Source: Chitinophaga flava
Lineage (GTDB): Bacteria; Bacteroidota; Bacteroidia; Chitinophagales; Chitinophagaceae
Length of the DNA: 64,000 nucleotides
NCBI RefSeq assembly: GCF_003308995.1
Contig: NZ_QFFJ01000002.1
Span: forward strand, 434,001 to 498,000
Direction of reading: 5' to 3'
The notes under the pieces were generated by a model. That model was not told the DNA's origin. It searched no databases and was given only the letters and a program-made list of their open reading frames with translations. Both the position numbers and the translations under genes were made by a program. Below, piece by piece: positions 44,201 to 53,300 of the stretch (the first letter of the stretch is position 1; the number at the start of each line of letters is the position of its first letter).

Positions 44201-44567
44201 CTATTACAATGAAAACCCTGCTTTCGCCAGCAGCAACCAGTCTGTACGCATGTTGTACGACCGCTGGAAGAAACCCAATGATAACGCGATCCTGCCTCGT
44301 TTTGGTACTAAACGCGGTTATTCATCCAGAGATATCCAGGATGCTTCTTATCTGCGCTTAAGAAATGTCAGCATCGGTTATAATCTGCCGAAGACAGTGT
44401 TGTCGCAGCTGAAATTTGTACAGGGTGTACAGATATTTGCCCAGGCCCAGAATCTGTACACCTGGACCAAATGGAAAAGTTTTGACCCGGAAAATGCCAA
44501 TGGCGAAGGGCGCTTCGATTATCCCAGTGCACGTACCTACACCTTTGGCCTGAATGTTAACTTTTAA
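41205..44567 (+). CDS. SusC/RagA family TonB-linked transporter with STN domain (locus 2)
   Basis: I place the start at 41205, giving 1120 residues; an earlier in-frame start at 41133 adds residues ahead of the signal peptide (LLLTMKLTILLFLTCLQVQA). An STN domain (about 45-115, ESITLQVRETSIKQLLKTLE) is followed by a carboxypeptidase-regulatory-like domain (GTVKGIDNLPLPGVTVRAVG), the plug (LYVMDGIPIEAGQ, ALYGSRGSNGVIVITTKKG) and a barrel ending in TYTFGLNVNF. The linked enzymes suggest it imports cyanophycin fragments or beta-Asp-Arg dipeptides. Confidence 0.93.
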   Translation: MVKLVFLKWKGKSVPAGKLLLTMKLTILLFLTCLQVQAICFAQESITLQVRETSIKQLLKTLEHQTAYRFVFHDKTLPEDRKVSVSAKGATLQAVLSQAFAGTRLAWSQKEDGLVVVYASDQAAPKAAVDMTIRGTVKGIDNLPLPGVTVRAVGTNAGALTAADGTYSLTAPDNARLLQFSLVGYTTRQVEISNRHEINVTLQEDVKTLNAVTVTGYTNYARDKSTASAGVVGADKITQVPMASFEQILQGRVPGMMVSAGSGQPGTAATVTVRGVGTINGSSSVLYVMDGIPIEAGQFQGINPEDIASVTVLKDASAKALYGSRGSNGVIVITTKKGQAGKVSFSYKSQYGFSNMTTPKFKMMNSAEHLQFEEEIGLETGSNLGPGWEYSKKNPNYATKTPEEQRQADHILDSLRNTNTDWRKIFLQNGQFQEHQLSASGGNDNVRFYSSLNYYDQQGIARRSGLKRYSLKNNVDFNAGRLTANINVGLAYSESSFIEREASSSGQNPLAAVYYALPYEYPYAADGTLVTNYNDDVYPVYDLREGSNALEALLNTSSKDNQLKSIIGTSLNFTIAKGLVAKTRLGLDFRETTTERYVNPDSYSGYKVDNGEKGSFGEGVTRNFTLVTTSGLTYSKNIANRHDFEVSGYFEFTKNNYRAFDYTGFDLDGRLPATPAAITPGSPFSPVLGGGRTRSALASYIAVGRYTFDEKYTLNASFRYDGASTVPPSNRWHGFYSVGIGWEVKKENFLRDVSFVDNLRFRASYGTSANPFSTLGPFAYFRTYGTDQYAGHPAIVPSTPGNLGYDWEYAKELNVGFDLGIWNNRIRIVTDVYNKITNNLFIDQPLSITSGFSSMFLNSGAMRNRGIEMDVQVDVLKRKDFTWNVGFNFAYNKNVITDLGGANEFAQGNSQIVRVGLPYGSHYAPKWAGVDPQTGNPLYYDRTGKTTSDYNETALSVAEFGTYIPPFTGGFNTGVNWKGIYLNALFTFADKTMRYLNEDYYNENPAFASSNQSVRMLYDRWKKPNDNAILPRFGTKRGYSSRDIQDASYLRLRNVSIGYNLPKTVLSQLKFVQGVQIFAQAQNLYTWTKWKSFDPENANGEGRFDYPSARTYTFGLNVNF

Positions 44568-44582
44568 ACCACGCAGCACATC

Positions 44583-45986
44583 ATGATCCGTTATTTTCAA
44601 CATACCGTTAAATACCTGGCGCTGATGCTGCCGGTATGCCTGCTTTCGTGCAACAAACAGCTGGACCTGTCGCCTACCGATAAGATCATTGATCCGGGAA
44701 GAACCTTCCGCAATGTGTCTGACCTGAACGGCGGCCTGCTGGGTGCTTACACAAGACTTACCTATAATACAATATACAATGTATCGCTGGTGACAGACGA
44801 ATGTATGCTGCCCAGTGAAAACGGTACCGGTGGGGGAGTAGCCTCTTACCGCTGGCAGATAGATCCCGGAAGTGGTACCATCACTTCCTCCTTCGATGAG
44901 TATTATGTAACGATAGACCGTGCCAACCGCGTGCTGGCGGCCTTACCGAAGATACCTGCCAAAGGAGATGAAGTGGCACAGAAAGAGCAGTACCAGGGTG
45001 AGCTGCTGGCACTGAGAGCATACTGTCATTTTCAGTTGCTGCAGAGTTATGCACAGGCTTATACTGCCAGTGCGCTGGGTGTCCCTTTCATGGATGTTTC
45101 TGTGATCAGTTCCCCTGCCCGTAATACTTTTGGGGAGGTGATGACCAGAATAGAAGCTGACCTGAAGACCGCCAAAAAGCTGGTCCCTGCTTCTTTTGAT
45201 GATAACACCCGTATTACCGTGGCAGCTGTTGCTGCTATACAGGCACGGGTAGCCCTATACGAAAAAAAATGGGATGATGCCGTAACCTATGCCACTGAAG
45301 CCATCAATGCCATACCACTGGCCTCCATAAGCAAATTCCCCGGTATCTGGAAGGATACTGATGAATCAGAAGTGATCTGGAAGCTGAAACAGATGGCAGG
45401 TACCAACAACGGTCTGATCGGCGGTGTATATTTCAAAAAACGTGTAGCCTTATACGTTCCCTCCTTCGAGTTGATCAAACAATTCGATAAAGACAATGAT
45501 GTACGTTACACTTCCTATATCCAGTATGATGATACGCGTGGATCTGGTAAATCAGCTTATCTGGTGAACAAATATGCCGGAAACTCCGGTAACCCGGGAC
45601 TGGCGGATATTAAGCTGTTCCGTACCGGAGAGATGTACCTGATAAGATCAGAAGCACTGGCGGAGCTGAACAGGCTACCCGAAGCAACCACCGACCTGAA
45701 TGACCTGCGTGCTGCACGTATCAACGGTTATGCGCCGGAAGCTTTTGCCGATAAAAATGCACTGATCACCGCCTTATATAACGAACGCTTTAAGGAGCTG
45801 GCTTTTGAAGGACATCGTTTGTTTGATCTCCGCAGAAGACAGTTGCCGGTGACCAGAGATCCTGAAGATGCAATAAATACGCTGGGCGCGGTATTGCTGA
45901 ATCCTGGTGACAGGGGATATGTGTTCCCTATTCCGGATGCGGAGACTAAAGCCAATAAAAACATGGTGCAGAATACGCCTTATTAG
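44583..45986 (+). CDS. SusD/RagB family lipoprotein (locus 2)
   Basis: The 467-residue protein has a signal peptide with lipobox LPVCLLSC (Cys at residue 23). The SusD helical core contains LLALRAYCHFQLLQSYAQAY, the TPR-like AVAAIQARVALYEKKWDDAV, and a C-terminal GELKAEAL-type segment (MYLIRSEALAELNRLPEATT, then FKELAFEGHRLFDLRRRQLP). It should bind substrate over the SusC barrel. The gene follows its SusC by 15 bases and is in one operon with the two peptide hydrolases. Confidence 0.92.
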   Translation: MIRYFQHTVKYLALMLPVCLLSCNKQLDLSPTDKIIDPGRTFRNVSDLNGGLLGAYTRLTYNTIYNVSLVTDECMLPSENGTGGGVASYRWQIDPGSGTITSSFDEYYVTIDRANRVLAALPKIPAKGDEVAQKEQYQGELLALRAYCHFQLLQSYAQAYTASALGVPFMDVSVISSPARNTFGEVMTRIEADLKTAKKLVPASFDDNTRITVAAVAAIQARVALYEKKWDDAVTYATEAINAIPLASISKFPGIWKDTDESEVIWKLKQMAGTNNGLIGGVYFKKRVALYVPSFELIKQFDKDNDVRYTSYIQYDDTRGSGKSAYLVNKYAGNSGNPGLADIKLFRTGEMYLIRSEALAELNRLPEATTDLNDLRAARINGYAPEAFADKNALITALYNERFKELAFEGHRLFDLRRRQLPVTRDPEDAINTLGAVLLNPGDRGYVFPIPDAETKANKNMVQNTPY

Positions 45987-46006
45987 TAAACCCATAAGAT
46001 TGTCAG

Positions 46007-47044
46007 ATGAAAGGATATAAATTGATAGGGTTGTTAACGGTGACGGCTATATATTTTAATGCCTGTCAGCAACAAACAGCTCCTCGTGTGATACCGGGCC
46101 GCCCGGCTTCTATCGGCTTTATTGGTGATACAGCCGATGTTACCACACCTGTAAAAGGAGGGGTGGCGCTGATTGGCGGCGGCGGTAATGTAAACGGCGC
46201 TTTTCAATGGATGATAGAACGCAGTGGTGGTGGTGATGTGGTGGTACTGACAGCTTCCAACAACGGAAGTTATAATGCAGACATTGATTCCCTGGGTAAG
46301 GTAAATTCTGTGGAGACGCTGAATATCACCAGCCGGGAGCTGGCAAATAATGATACCGTAGCGCAGATCATTCGTAATGCGGAGATGTTGTTTATTGCAG
46401 GCGGGGACCAGTCCCGTTATATGAACAACTGGCGCGGTACCAAAACAGGGGCTGCGATCAACTACCTGCTGCAGGAGAAGAAAGTGCCGGTAGGTGGCAC
46501 CAGCGCAGGCTGTGCTATCCTCAGCGGATTGTATTACAGCGGAGAAGGAGGCAGTGCGGTGTCTGACAGTGTGTTGGCTAATCCGTATGATTCACTGGTA
46601 ACAGTATATAACAACGACTTCCTGCATGCACCTTATCTGTCGTTGGTGATCAGCGACCAGCATTATGTAAAACGTCACCGTCAGGGAAGGCATGTAACGT
46701 TTATGAGCCGTATCATTGCTGATCATGGTATTTTCCCCAGAGGCATCGCGCCGGATGAGAAAACAGCCGTGTGTATCGACGAACAGGGCATGGCCAAAGT
46801 ATTTGGTGCCAGCAAGGCTTATTTTATATTGACAGATAGTCTTAAAAAACCTGAACTTTGTGTGAAAGGGCAGCCGCTGCAGTGGAACTGTAACGGGCAG
46901 GCCCTGAAGGTATATGAAGTGCCGGCGTCAGCCACCGGCAACGGTAGTTTCCGGGTATCCGACTTTGATCCTGCAGCTGCGAGCGGTGGTACCTGGTATT
47001 GGTGGTGGGTGGAAAATGGCGTGTTGAAAACGAAGCAGATTTGA
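46007..47044 (+). CDS. Secreted cyanophycinase (peptidase S51 family)
   Basis: The 345-residue protein has a lipoprotein-type signal (AIYFNAC, Cys20), so it probably acts at the outer membrane or in the periplasm. It shows the S51 cyanophycinase signature: GGVALIGGGGNVNGAFQWMI, FIAGGDQSRYMNNW, the nucleophile Ser166 in PVGGTSAGCAILSG, and His219 in SDQHYVKRHRQGRH, which matches the family DQH-x-x-x-R-x-R motif. The enzyme cuts cyanophycin into beta-Asp-Arg dipeptides. It is coded 20 bases after SusD. Confidence 0.88.
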   Translation: MKGYKLIGLLTVTAIYFNACQQQTAPRVIPGRPASIGFIGDTADVTTPVKGGVALIGGGGNVNGAFQWMIERSGGGDVVVLTASNNGSYNADIDSLGKVNSVETLNITSRELANNDTVAQIIRNAEMLFIAGGDQSRYMNNWRGTKTGAAINYLLQEKKVPVGGTSAGCAILSGLYYSGEGGSAVSDSVLANPYDSLVTVYNNDFLHAPYLSLVISDQHYVKRHRQGRHVTFMSRIIADHGIFPRGIAPDEKTAVCIDEQGMAKVFGASKAYFILTDSLKKPELCVKGQPLQWNCNGQALKVYEVPASATGNGSFRVSDFDPAAASGGTWYWWWVENGVLKTKQI

Positions 47045-47068
47045 TTATCTTAAAATAATACAGTTTAC

Positions 47069-48109
47069 ATGAAAAGAGGTTTTTGCTATCTATTACTGGT
47101 TTGTTGCCTGGCTTTGTCCTGGAACACAGGCATGGCCCAGAAAAAGGGGCCTTATGTGCTGGTGATACATGGAGGCGCGGGCACTATCCTGAAAAAGAAT
47201 ATGTCGCCTGAGATGGAGGCTGCTTACAAAGCTTCCCTGAAAAAAGCGCTGGAAAAAGGATATGGTGTTTTACAGTCCGGCGGAAGCAGCCTGGATGCGG
47301 TAGAGGCCACCGTGCGGGTGATGGAAGATGATTCTCTTTTTAATGCCGGCAAAGGTGCGGTGTTTACACATGATGGCCGTAACGAGCTGGATGCCGCTAT
47401 TATGAACGGTAAAAACAGAGCCGCCGGCGCCGTAGCAGGCGTGACTGTGATCCGTAATCCTATCAGCGCTGCCCGTGCTGTAATGGAGAAATCAGAGCAT
47501 GTAATGATGATAGGCCCCGGTGCTGAAAAATTTGCTAAAGAAGCAGGCTTGGAAATAGTAGATCCTTCCTACTTCAGGACCGAATCCCGCTGGAAAGCGC
47601 TGCAGAAAGCCCTGAAAGAAGACTCCCTGGCTGCTGCCCGCTCCAACGCCTATACGAATCCTGCCAAACTGGGTATCATTAACAAAGATAATAAGTTTGG
47701 CACCGTAGGTGCGGTAGCGTTAGACAAACAAGGTAACCTGGCCGCTGCTACCTCTACCGGTGGCATGACCAATAAAAAATACGGCCGTGTAGGTGATTCT
47801 CCCATCATCGGAGCAGGCACCTACGCCAACAACAATACAGTGGCCGTATCCTGCACCGGCTGGGGCGAGTATTATATCCGCAACGTAGTGGCCTACGATC
47901 TCTCTGCCCTGATGGAATACAAAGGTCTCTCCGTACAGGACGCCGGTAAAACAGTGATCAAAAAAGTAGGTGACATGGGCGGCGATGGCGGTCTCATCGC
48001 CCTCGATAAAAACGGTAACATGGCCATGCCTTTTAATACGGAAGGCATGTACAGAGGTACTGTTACTAAAGATGGGAAAATTGAAATTTATATCTACAAG
48101 GAACTGTGA
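47069..48109 (+). CDS. Secreted isoaspartyl peptidase/L-asparaginase (Ntn hydrolase)
   Basis: The 346-residue protein has a signal peptide ending at GMAQ. It matches plant-type asparaginase/IaaA over the full length: IHGGAGTILKK, SLDAVEATVRVMEDD, FNAGKGAVFTHDGRNELDA, and the autocleavage site with nucleophile Thr212 in KFGTVGAVALD. GNLAAATSTGGMTNKKYGRV and GDGGLIALD follow. Such enzymes split beta-aspartyl dipeptides, including beta-Asp-Arg, to Asp and Arg. It completes the expected two-step cyanophycin pathway with its neighbour. The stop codon lies inside a long inverted repeat. Confidence 0.92.
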   Translation: MKRGFCYLLLVCCLALSWNTGMAQKKGPYVLVIHGGAGTILKKNMSPEMEAAYKASLKKALEKGYGVLQSGGSSLDAVEATVRVMEDDSLFNAGKGAVFTHDGRNELDAAIMNGKNRAAGAVAGVTVIRNPISAARAVMEKSEHVMMIGPGAEKFAKEAGLEIVDPSYFRTESRWKALQKALKEDSLAAARSNAYTNPAKLGIINKDNKFGTVGAVALDKQGNLAAATSTGGMTNKKYGRVGDSPIIGAGTYANNNTVAVSCTGWGEYYIRNVVAYDLSALMEYKGLSVQDAGKTVIKKVGDMGGDGGLIALDKNGNMAMPFNTEGMYRGTVTKDGKIEIYIYKEL

Positions 48110-48266
48110 TGTTTATGATTCCGCTGATGTACCTGATGAGCATAGATATTAGCGAAAGAAATATAACATATAAAATTAAGGCTGTTTGATTCAATCAAAC
48201 AGCCTTAATTTTATATGCCTATCTTCGCTCATCAGGAACATCAACGGAATCATATACATCACAGTT
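48102..48266. repeat. 165-bp near-palindrome
   Basis: Outer arms 48102-48141 and 48227-48266 match at 37 of 40 positions in inverted orientation. The inner arms 48167-48191 and 48193-48217 are a perfect 25-bp inverted repeat around a single central base. It overlaps the stop codon of the isoaspartyl peptidase and would fold into a very long hairpin on either strand. It may end transcription or be a small palindromic mobile element. Confidence 0.85.
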
Positions 48267-48390
48267 AATGTTATATAATTATGAATTCCGGCTGACTGAT
48301 ATTAGTGTAGGGATTATCGGAATCAACGGCCACTGGCGGATTTGCAGCTAACGATAGGGTTTTCATGTGTTAACGGTTTTTCCTATAGCC

Positions 48391-48422
48391 TTTACAGTGA
48401 CCTGTACACCATACTATATTTG
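48391..48422 (+). promoter_or_regulatory. Candidate promoter of locus 3
   Basis: TATATTTG at 48415-48422 matches TAnnTTTG, with TTTA 20 bases upstream as -33. The sigma gene begins 18 bases after. Confidence 0.5.
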
Positions 48423-48440
48423 TGACCAAAATCTATATGG

Positions 48441-49040
48441 ATGAACGTCCGCGAGCTACATACAGAGACTGACCTGTTCCGTGCGATTGCCAGCGGCAAT
48501 GAAAAAGCTTTTGAAACGCTCTTCAATAAATATCGTAACAAAGTATACACGATTGCATTTAAGATCACCGGTTCTGAGGAGCTGTCCGAAGAGATCGTAC
48601 TGGATGTATTCCTGAAAGTATGGTTAAAAAGGGAACAGTTACCCGGGCTGGAATACTTTACAGCCTGGCTATTTACCATTACACGCAATCGTGTGTTTAA
48701 GACACTTAAACAACTGGCTCACCGCGCCACTGACCGCCCCATCACCGAGGAAGAAGAATGGTTGTTGACACCGGCAGATACTTCCAGCTCTATGCTGCTG
48801 GAGAAAGAGTATCGTCAGATATTACAGGATGCCGTTGGTCAGTTATCTCCCCAGCAAAAGAAAGTATACCATCTGATCAAGGAACATGGTATGAAAAGAG
48901 AAGAAGCCGCCAAAGCCTTGAATCTTTCTCCGGAAACCGTGAAACGCCATCTGGCAGAGGCGATGCAGTTTATCCGCACCTATTGCAGCTACCACCTGGG
49001 CACCTATGCCGCCCTGCTGATTATTAAGGAATTGTTATGA
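48441..49040 (+). CDS. ECF RNA polymerase sigma factor (locus 3)
   Basis: The 199-residue protein has region 2 (EKAFETLFNKYRNKVYTIAF, then SEELSEEIVLDVFLKVWLKR) and region 4 (LSPQQKKVYHLIKEHGMKRE, then EAAKALNLSPETVKRHLAEA). A longer C-terminal hydrophobic tail (LGTYAALLIIKELL) is present. It heads the third sigma/FecR/SusC/SusD locus. Confidence 0.92.
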   Translation: MNVRELHTETDLFRAIASGNEKAFETLFNKYRNKVYTIAFKITGSEELSEEIVLDVFLKVWLKREQLPGLEYFTAWLFTITRNRVFKTLKQLAHRATDRPITEEEEWLLTPADTSSSMLLEKEYRQILQDAVGQLSPQQKKVYHLIKEHGMKREEAAKALNLSPETVKRHLAEAMQFIRTYCSYHLGTYAALLIIKELL

Positions 49041-49126
49041 AGCAGATTTTTTCTGTAGTCCGCTGACCCATTTTTCTTTTTAAGGGATTTCTTTTGATGT
49101 AACCGGTCATAAATCCGGTCAACAGG

Positions 49127-50278
49127 ATGTCTTATTTCAAGTCATTATTTCGTAAATCACTGGATCGTACCAATACGGCAGCTGAGGAAAAGGAGCTGCA
49201 GGAGCTCATTGCACAGTCGCAGCACGATGAAGAGCTGTTGCAGCTGCTGGATGAGGTAATTGCCGAAACAGAGGAGGAGCTGGTTCTCCCGGAACATCGG
49301 GCCGGGGAAATTCTTTCTATCATTCTGCATACCAGGATGCAAAAGAAGAAACAGCACCGGCTGGTGCAGATGGGCTGGTGGGCTGCTGCTGCGGCAGTTT
49401 GCCTGCTGCTGGGTGCTTCCTGGTTTTATTTCGGGCATAACACGCGGACAGTCGTTCCCTCTGCTTCACCAACACTGGCCATACAAGACATCCGGCCTGC
49501 ATCGCAGAGCGCTATACTTACACTGGCTGATGGCAGCCAGGTAGCACTGGACAGCCTGCAACCCGGCAGTATCAGTAATACAACAGGTGCCGCTATCCAA
49601 TTACAAAAAGGAAGCATTATTTATACAGGTGGTCAGCAAACAGCTGCCGCGTATAACACACTCTCCACCCCACGTGGCCGTATCTTTCATCTGGTGCTGC
49701 CTGATGGCTCCGAAGTATGGTTGAATGCAGCCAGTTCTATCCGTTACCCTATCGCCTTTACAGGAGCAGAGCGGGTGGTGGAACTCTCCGGGGAGGCCTA
49801 TTTCGAGATTAAACAGGCTGCTACCAAACCTTTCCGGGTAAAAACCGGTGATCATCGGGAAATAAGAGTACTCGGAACAGGGTTTAACGTAAACGCCTAT
49901 ACTAATGAGCCCGAAATGGCTACCACACTGTTACACGGTAGTGTTCAGGTGGTGAGCGCCCAACATAAAATGATACTGAAACCCGGTCAGCAGGCGGTAA
50001 TGAACAATGAAGCTATTCGTCTGCAAGAGGCTGATACCAGCCAGGTGACTGCCTGGAAAGAAGGTATGTTTCAGTTTGATAATACCGATATACAAACTGT
50101 CATGAACCAGCTGGAGCGATGGTATGACATAGAAGTGATCTATGAAAAAGGTATTCCTGATATCCGCTTCGGCGGGAAACTGGAGCGAGACCTGAGTCTT
50201 AGCCATGTACTCCGGATATTGGAAATATCAAACGTACATTATCAGCTGAACGGAAAAAAACTAATCATCACACAGTAA
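49127..50278 (+). CDS. FecR family anti-sigma factor (locus 3)
   Basis: The 383-residue protein has a membrane span near residues 83-104 (MGWWAAAAAVCLLLGASWF). The FecR domain contains IFHLVLPDGSEVWLNAASSI, GEAYFEIKQAATKPFRVKT and VLGTGFNVNAYT. It ends with a segment, DIQTVMNQLERWYDIEVIYE, that resembles STN and may take part in contact with the SusC partner. It belongs to the larger FecR type with DUF4974-like C-terminus. Confidence 0.92.
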   Translation: MSYFKSLFRKSLDRTNTAAEEKELQELIAQSQHDEELLQLLDEVIAETEEELVLPEHRAGEILSIILHTRMQKKKQHRLVQMGWWAAAAAVCLLLGASWFYFGHNTRTVVPSASPTLAIQDIRPASQSAILTLADGSQVALDSLQPGSISNTTGAAIQLQKGSIIYTGGQQTAAAYNTLSTPRGRIFHLVLPDGSEVWLNAASSIRYPIAFTGAERVVELSGEAYFEIKQAATKPFRVKTGDHREIRVLGTGFNVNAYTNEPEMATTLLHGSVQVVSAQHKMILKPGQQAVMNNEAIRLQEADTSQVTAWKEGMFQFDNTDIQTVMNQLERWYDIEVIYEKGIPDIRFGGKLERDLSLSHVLRILEISNVHYQLNGKKLIITQ

Positions 50279-50370
50279 TCAATAATTACATACCAACTAT
50301 TACTGCGCCAGAATGCGCAGCAGGGCAGCGTTTGCCTGTAACGATCCTTCATACAAATTCTGAAATCATA

Positions 50371-53300
50371 ATGTTCACAAAACAGCTTTACACACAAAGA
50401 TCTTCATTTCCGCCTGGCCATAGGTCCAGTCAGAACAGCAGCCGGCCATCCGGCAAGCGCCGCCTATGGCCATGTATATTGCTATTTGCCGCTATCCTGT
50501 GCCTGGAGGTACAAGCCGGAACCATGGGACAAACCGTCACCCTCGCCGGGAAAAATCTTTCTTTCAGAGAGATCTTTCATGTCCTGGAAAAACAAACCGG
50601 ATATGTTGTTTTCTACAATACAGCTATGCTCAGTAAAACCAAACCTGTAACAGTGGCGGTAAAGAACATGAGCGTAGTGGATTTTCTCCGCACGGTGATG
50701 GCAGACCAGCCGATCGATTTTGAGATCAGCGTGAAAACCATTACCATCAAGGAGAAGAACAGCGTCTCTGTAGAAGTGGTACCAGCGCAGACTAACAGGG
50801 AGCTGGCCAAAGACCCGCCAGTAAAGGGAAAAGTGACCGACAATGAAGGTAATCCGCTACCTGGTGCTACAGTAGCCGTTGCCGGCGGTACACGTGGTGT
50901 ACAGACTAATGAAAAAGGAGAATTCAGTATAGAAGCTGGTAGTAATGCTACGTTGCTTGTTACCTATATTGGCTTTGAAAGAAAAGTGATCTCCCTGGCT
51001 CATGATAAACAACCGCTGACGATACAGCTGGTACCGGCTAAAAAAGATATCAACGAAGTAGTCGTAATCGGTTATGGCGCAGTGGCCAAAAAAGACCTTA
51101 CCGGAGCCGTTTCTGTAGTACGTCCTGCCGATATTGAAGGCCTGCCTGTCACCAGGGTAGACCAGATGCTGCAGGGCCGTATTGCCGGCGCTGAGATCGT
51201 ATCTACAAGCGGAGAGCCCGGCGCCGGTACGTCGGTGCGTATCCGTGGGACCCGTTCTATCAGCGCCAGCAACGAACCGCTGTATATCGTAGATGGTCTG
51301 ATGGACGGTATCACCAGTCTGAATGAACTGAACCCTTCTGATATCGCCTCCATCAACGTATTGAAAGATGCTTCTTCCACTGCTATCTATGGTTCCCGTG
51401 GTAGCAATGGTGTCATCATCATCACCACCAAATCCGGTGTCAACCGTTCAGGCAAAACCAACTTCACCTTCCGTTCAGACCTGGGCAGCTCCGTATTGCC
51501 CCGCTACCTGGACCTGATGAATGCTACTGAGTTTGCCCAGTTACAAAACGATCGTTTTTATTTCAGCAACGCGGCTAACCCTACCCGCCCGCTTGAAGAA
51601 TATCCTTATCCGGACCCGCTTTCCCTGGGTGAAGGCACCAACTGGACCAAAGAAATCACCCGTGTAGCTCCTTATCAGAACTATACGTTGTCGGCCAATG
51701 GCGGTGATAAAGCCACCCAATACTATTTTTCGGCCAACTATAACGACAACCAGGGTATCATCAAAAACAGCGGTATGCAACGTTATCAGGTGCGTTTGAA
51801 CCTAGACAGGACCATCAGCCGTTACGTGAAGGCTGGTGTACGGTTCAACTATTCACAGCTGATGCGTAAGCTCAATAACGCTGATATAGGCACCAACACG
51901 TTATGGTACCGCTCCACTATTTTCCTGGCACCTACCATGGCAGCGTACAAACCTGATGGCAGCTTCAACGATTGGAACACCCAGTGGTACAGCGGTACCT
52001 TGTTTGACTCGCCAATAGCCAACGTAGAACTGAAACAGAATGATGCACTGGAGAAAAGCCTTAGCTCTATGGGCTACATTGAAATCACGCCGGTGAAAAA
52101 TATACTCATTCGTTCAACCCTGTCTTATACAGACTACAGCAAAAACGAGAACCAGTTTACACCATCTACCATGCCTTCCCGCGCCAATGCTAATAGCGGA
52201 GGAGCTGCCTATAAACGCAGTTATTATGATAATAACATCCTGAATGAAAATACCATTACCTATAAAAACTCCTGGAACCGTAAGCACAACCTCGATGTGA
52301 TGTACGGTTTCACCCTGCAGAAGAAAAAATTTAATAATATGACCGCTAGTGGTAGTGGTTATTTTATTGACGGCATTGGTCCAAATGATATAGGTGCACT
52401 GCCTTCCAAAGAAACCATCTCTATTGGTTCATCGCTGGAAAACCAGGGCCGCATGTCGCACCTGGCACGCATCAACTATAACTACAAGAATAAATACTAT
52501 CTCACTGCCACCGGCCGTGCAGACGGTGCTTCCAACTTTTCCAAAGATCACAAATGGGCTTACTTTCCTTCCGCCGCCTTCAAATGGAATGTTACCAGTG
52601 AACCTTTCATGAAACGTTTCCGTGATATCAGCGAACTGTCGGTTCGTGTGAGTGGCGGTACTTCCGGTAACGATGCGATATCCCGCTATCAGTCATTATC
52701 CCGGATGAACTCCACCTCCTCCGGTTATCTTTTCAATGGTACACAGCCGGTAGCGTATTATCCCGGCCGTATTGAAAACGAAGGACTCACCTGGGAAAAA
52801 ACTACTTCCTACAATGCCGGTCTGGACTTGTCTTTCCTCAACAAAAGGGTAGACATCTCCCTGGACCTCTATAAAAGTTTTACTTCAGATCTGTTGCTGA
52901 CCGTTCAGTTGCCGAGCCATACCGGCTACAGCTCCAGGCTGGCCAACATCGGAAAAACATCCAACAAAGGCATTGAGCTGTCCATCAACACTGAAAATAT
53001 CAGTAGAAAAAATTTCTCCTGGTCCACTACTTTCACCATCGCGCGTAACAAGCAGTTAGTGGAAGATATCGGCGGGCTCGATAAAGTGTCTGTATATGAT
53101 AATCCTTATGGCGCACAATACATGATGTATGGCTATAAAAAAGGACAACCGCTGAATGCCTTATGGGGCATGCAATACGCCGGCACCTGGAAAAGTCAGG
53201 CTGAAATAGACCAGGATAAAATAGATAAAAAGTATGCTTCTGCAGCTGTTAGTTATTATTCTCCCGGTCGTCAGCGCTACATCGATCAAAACCATGATGG

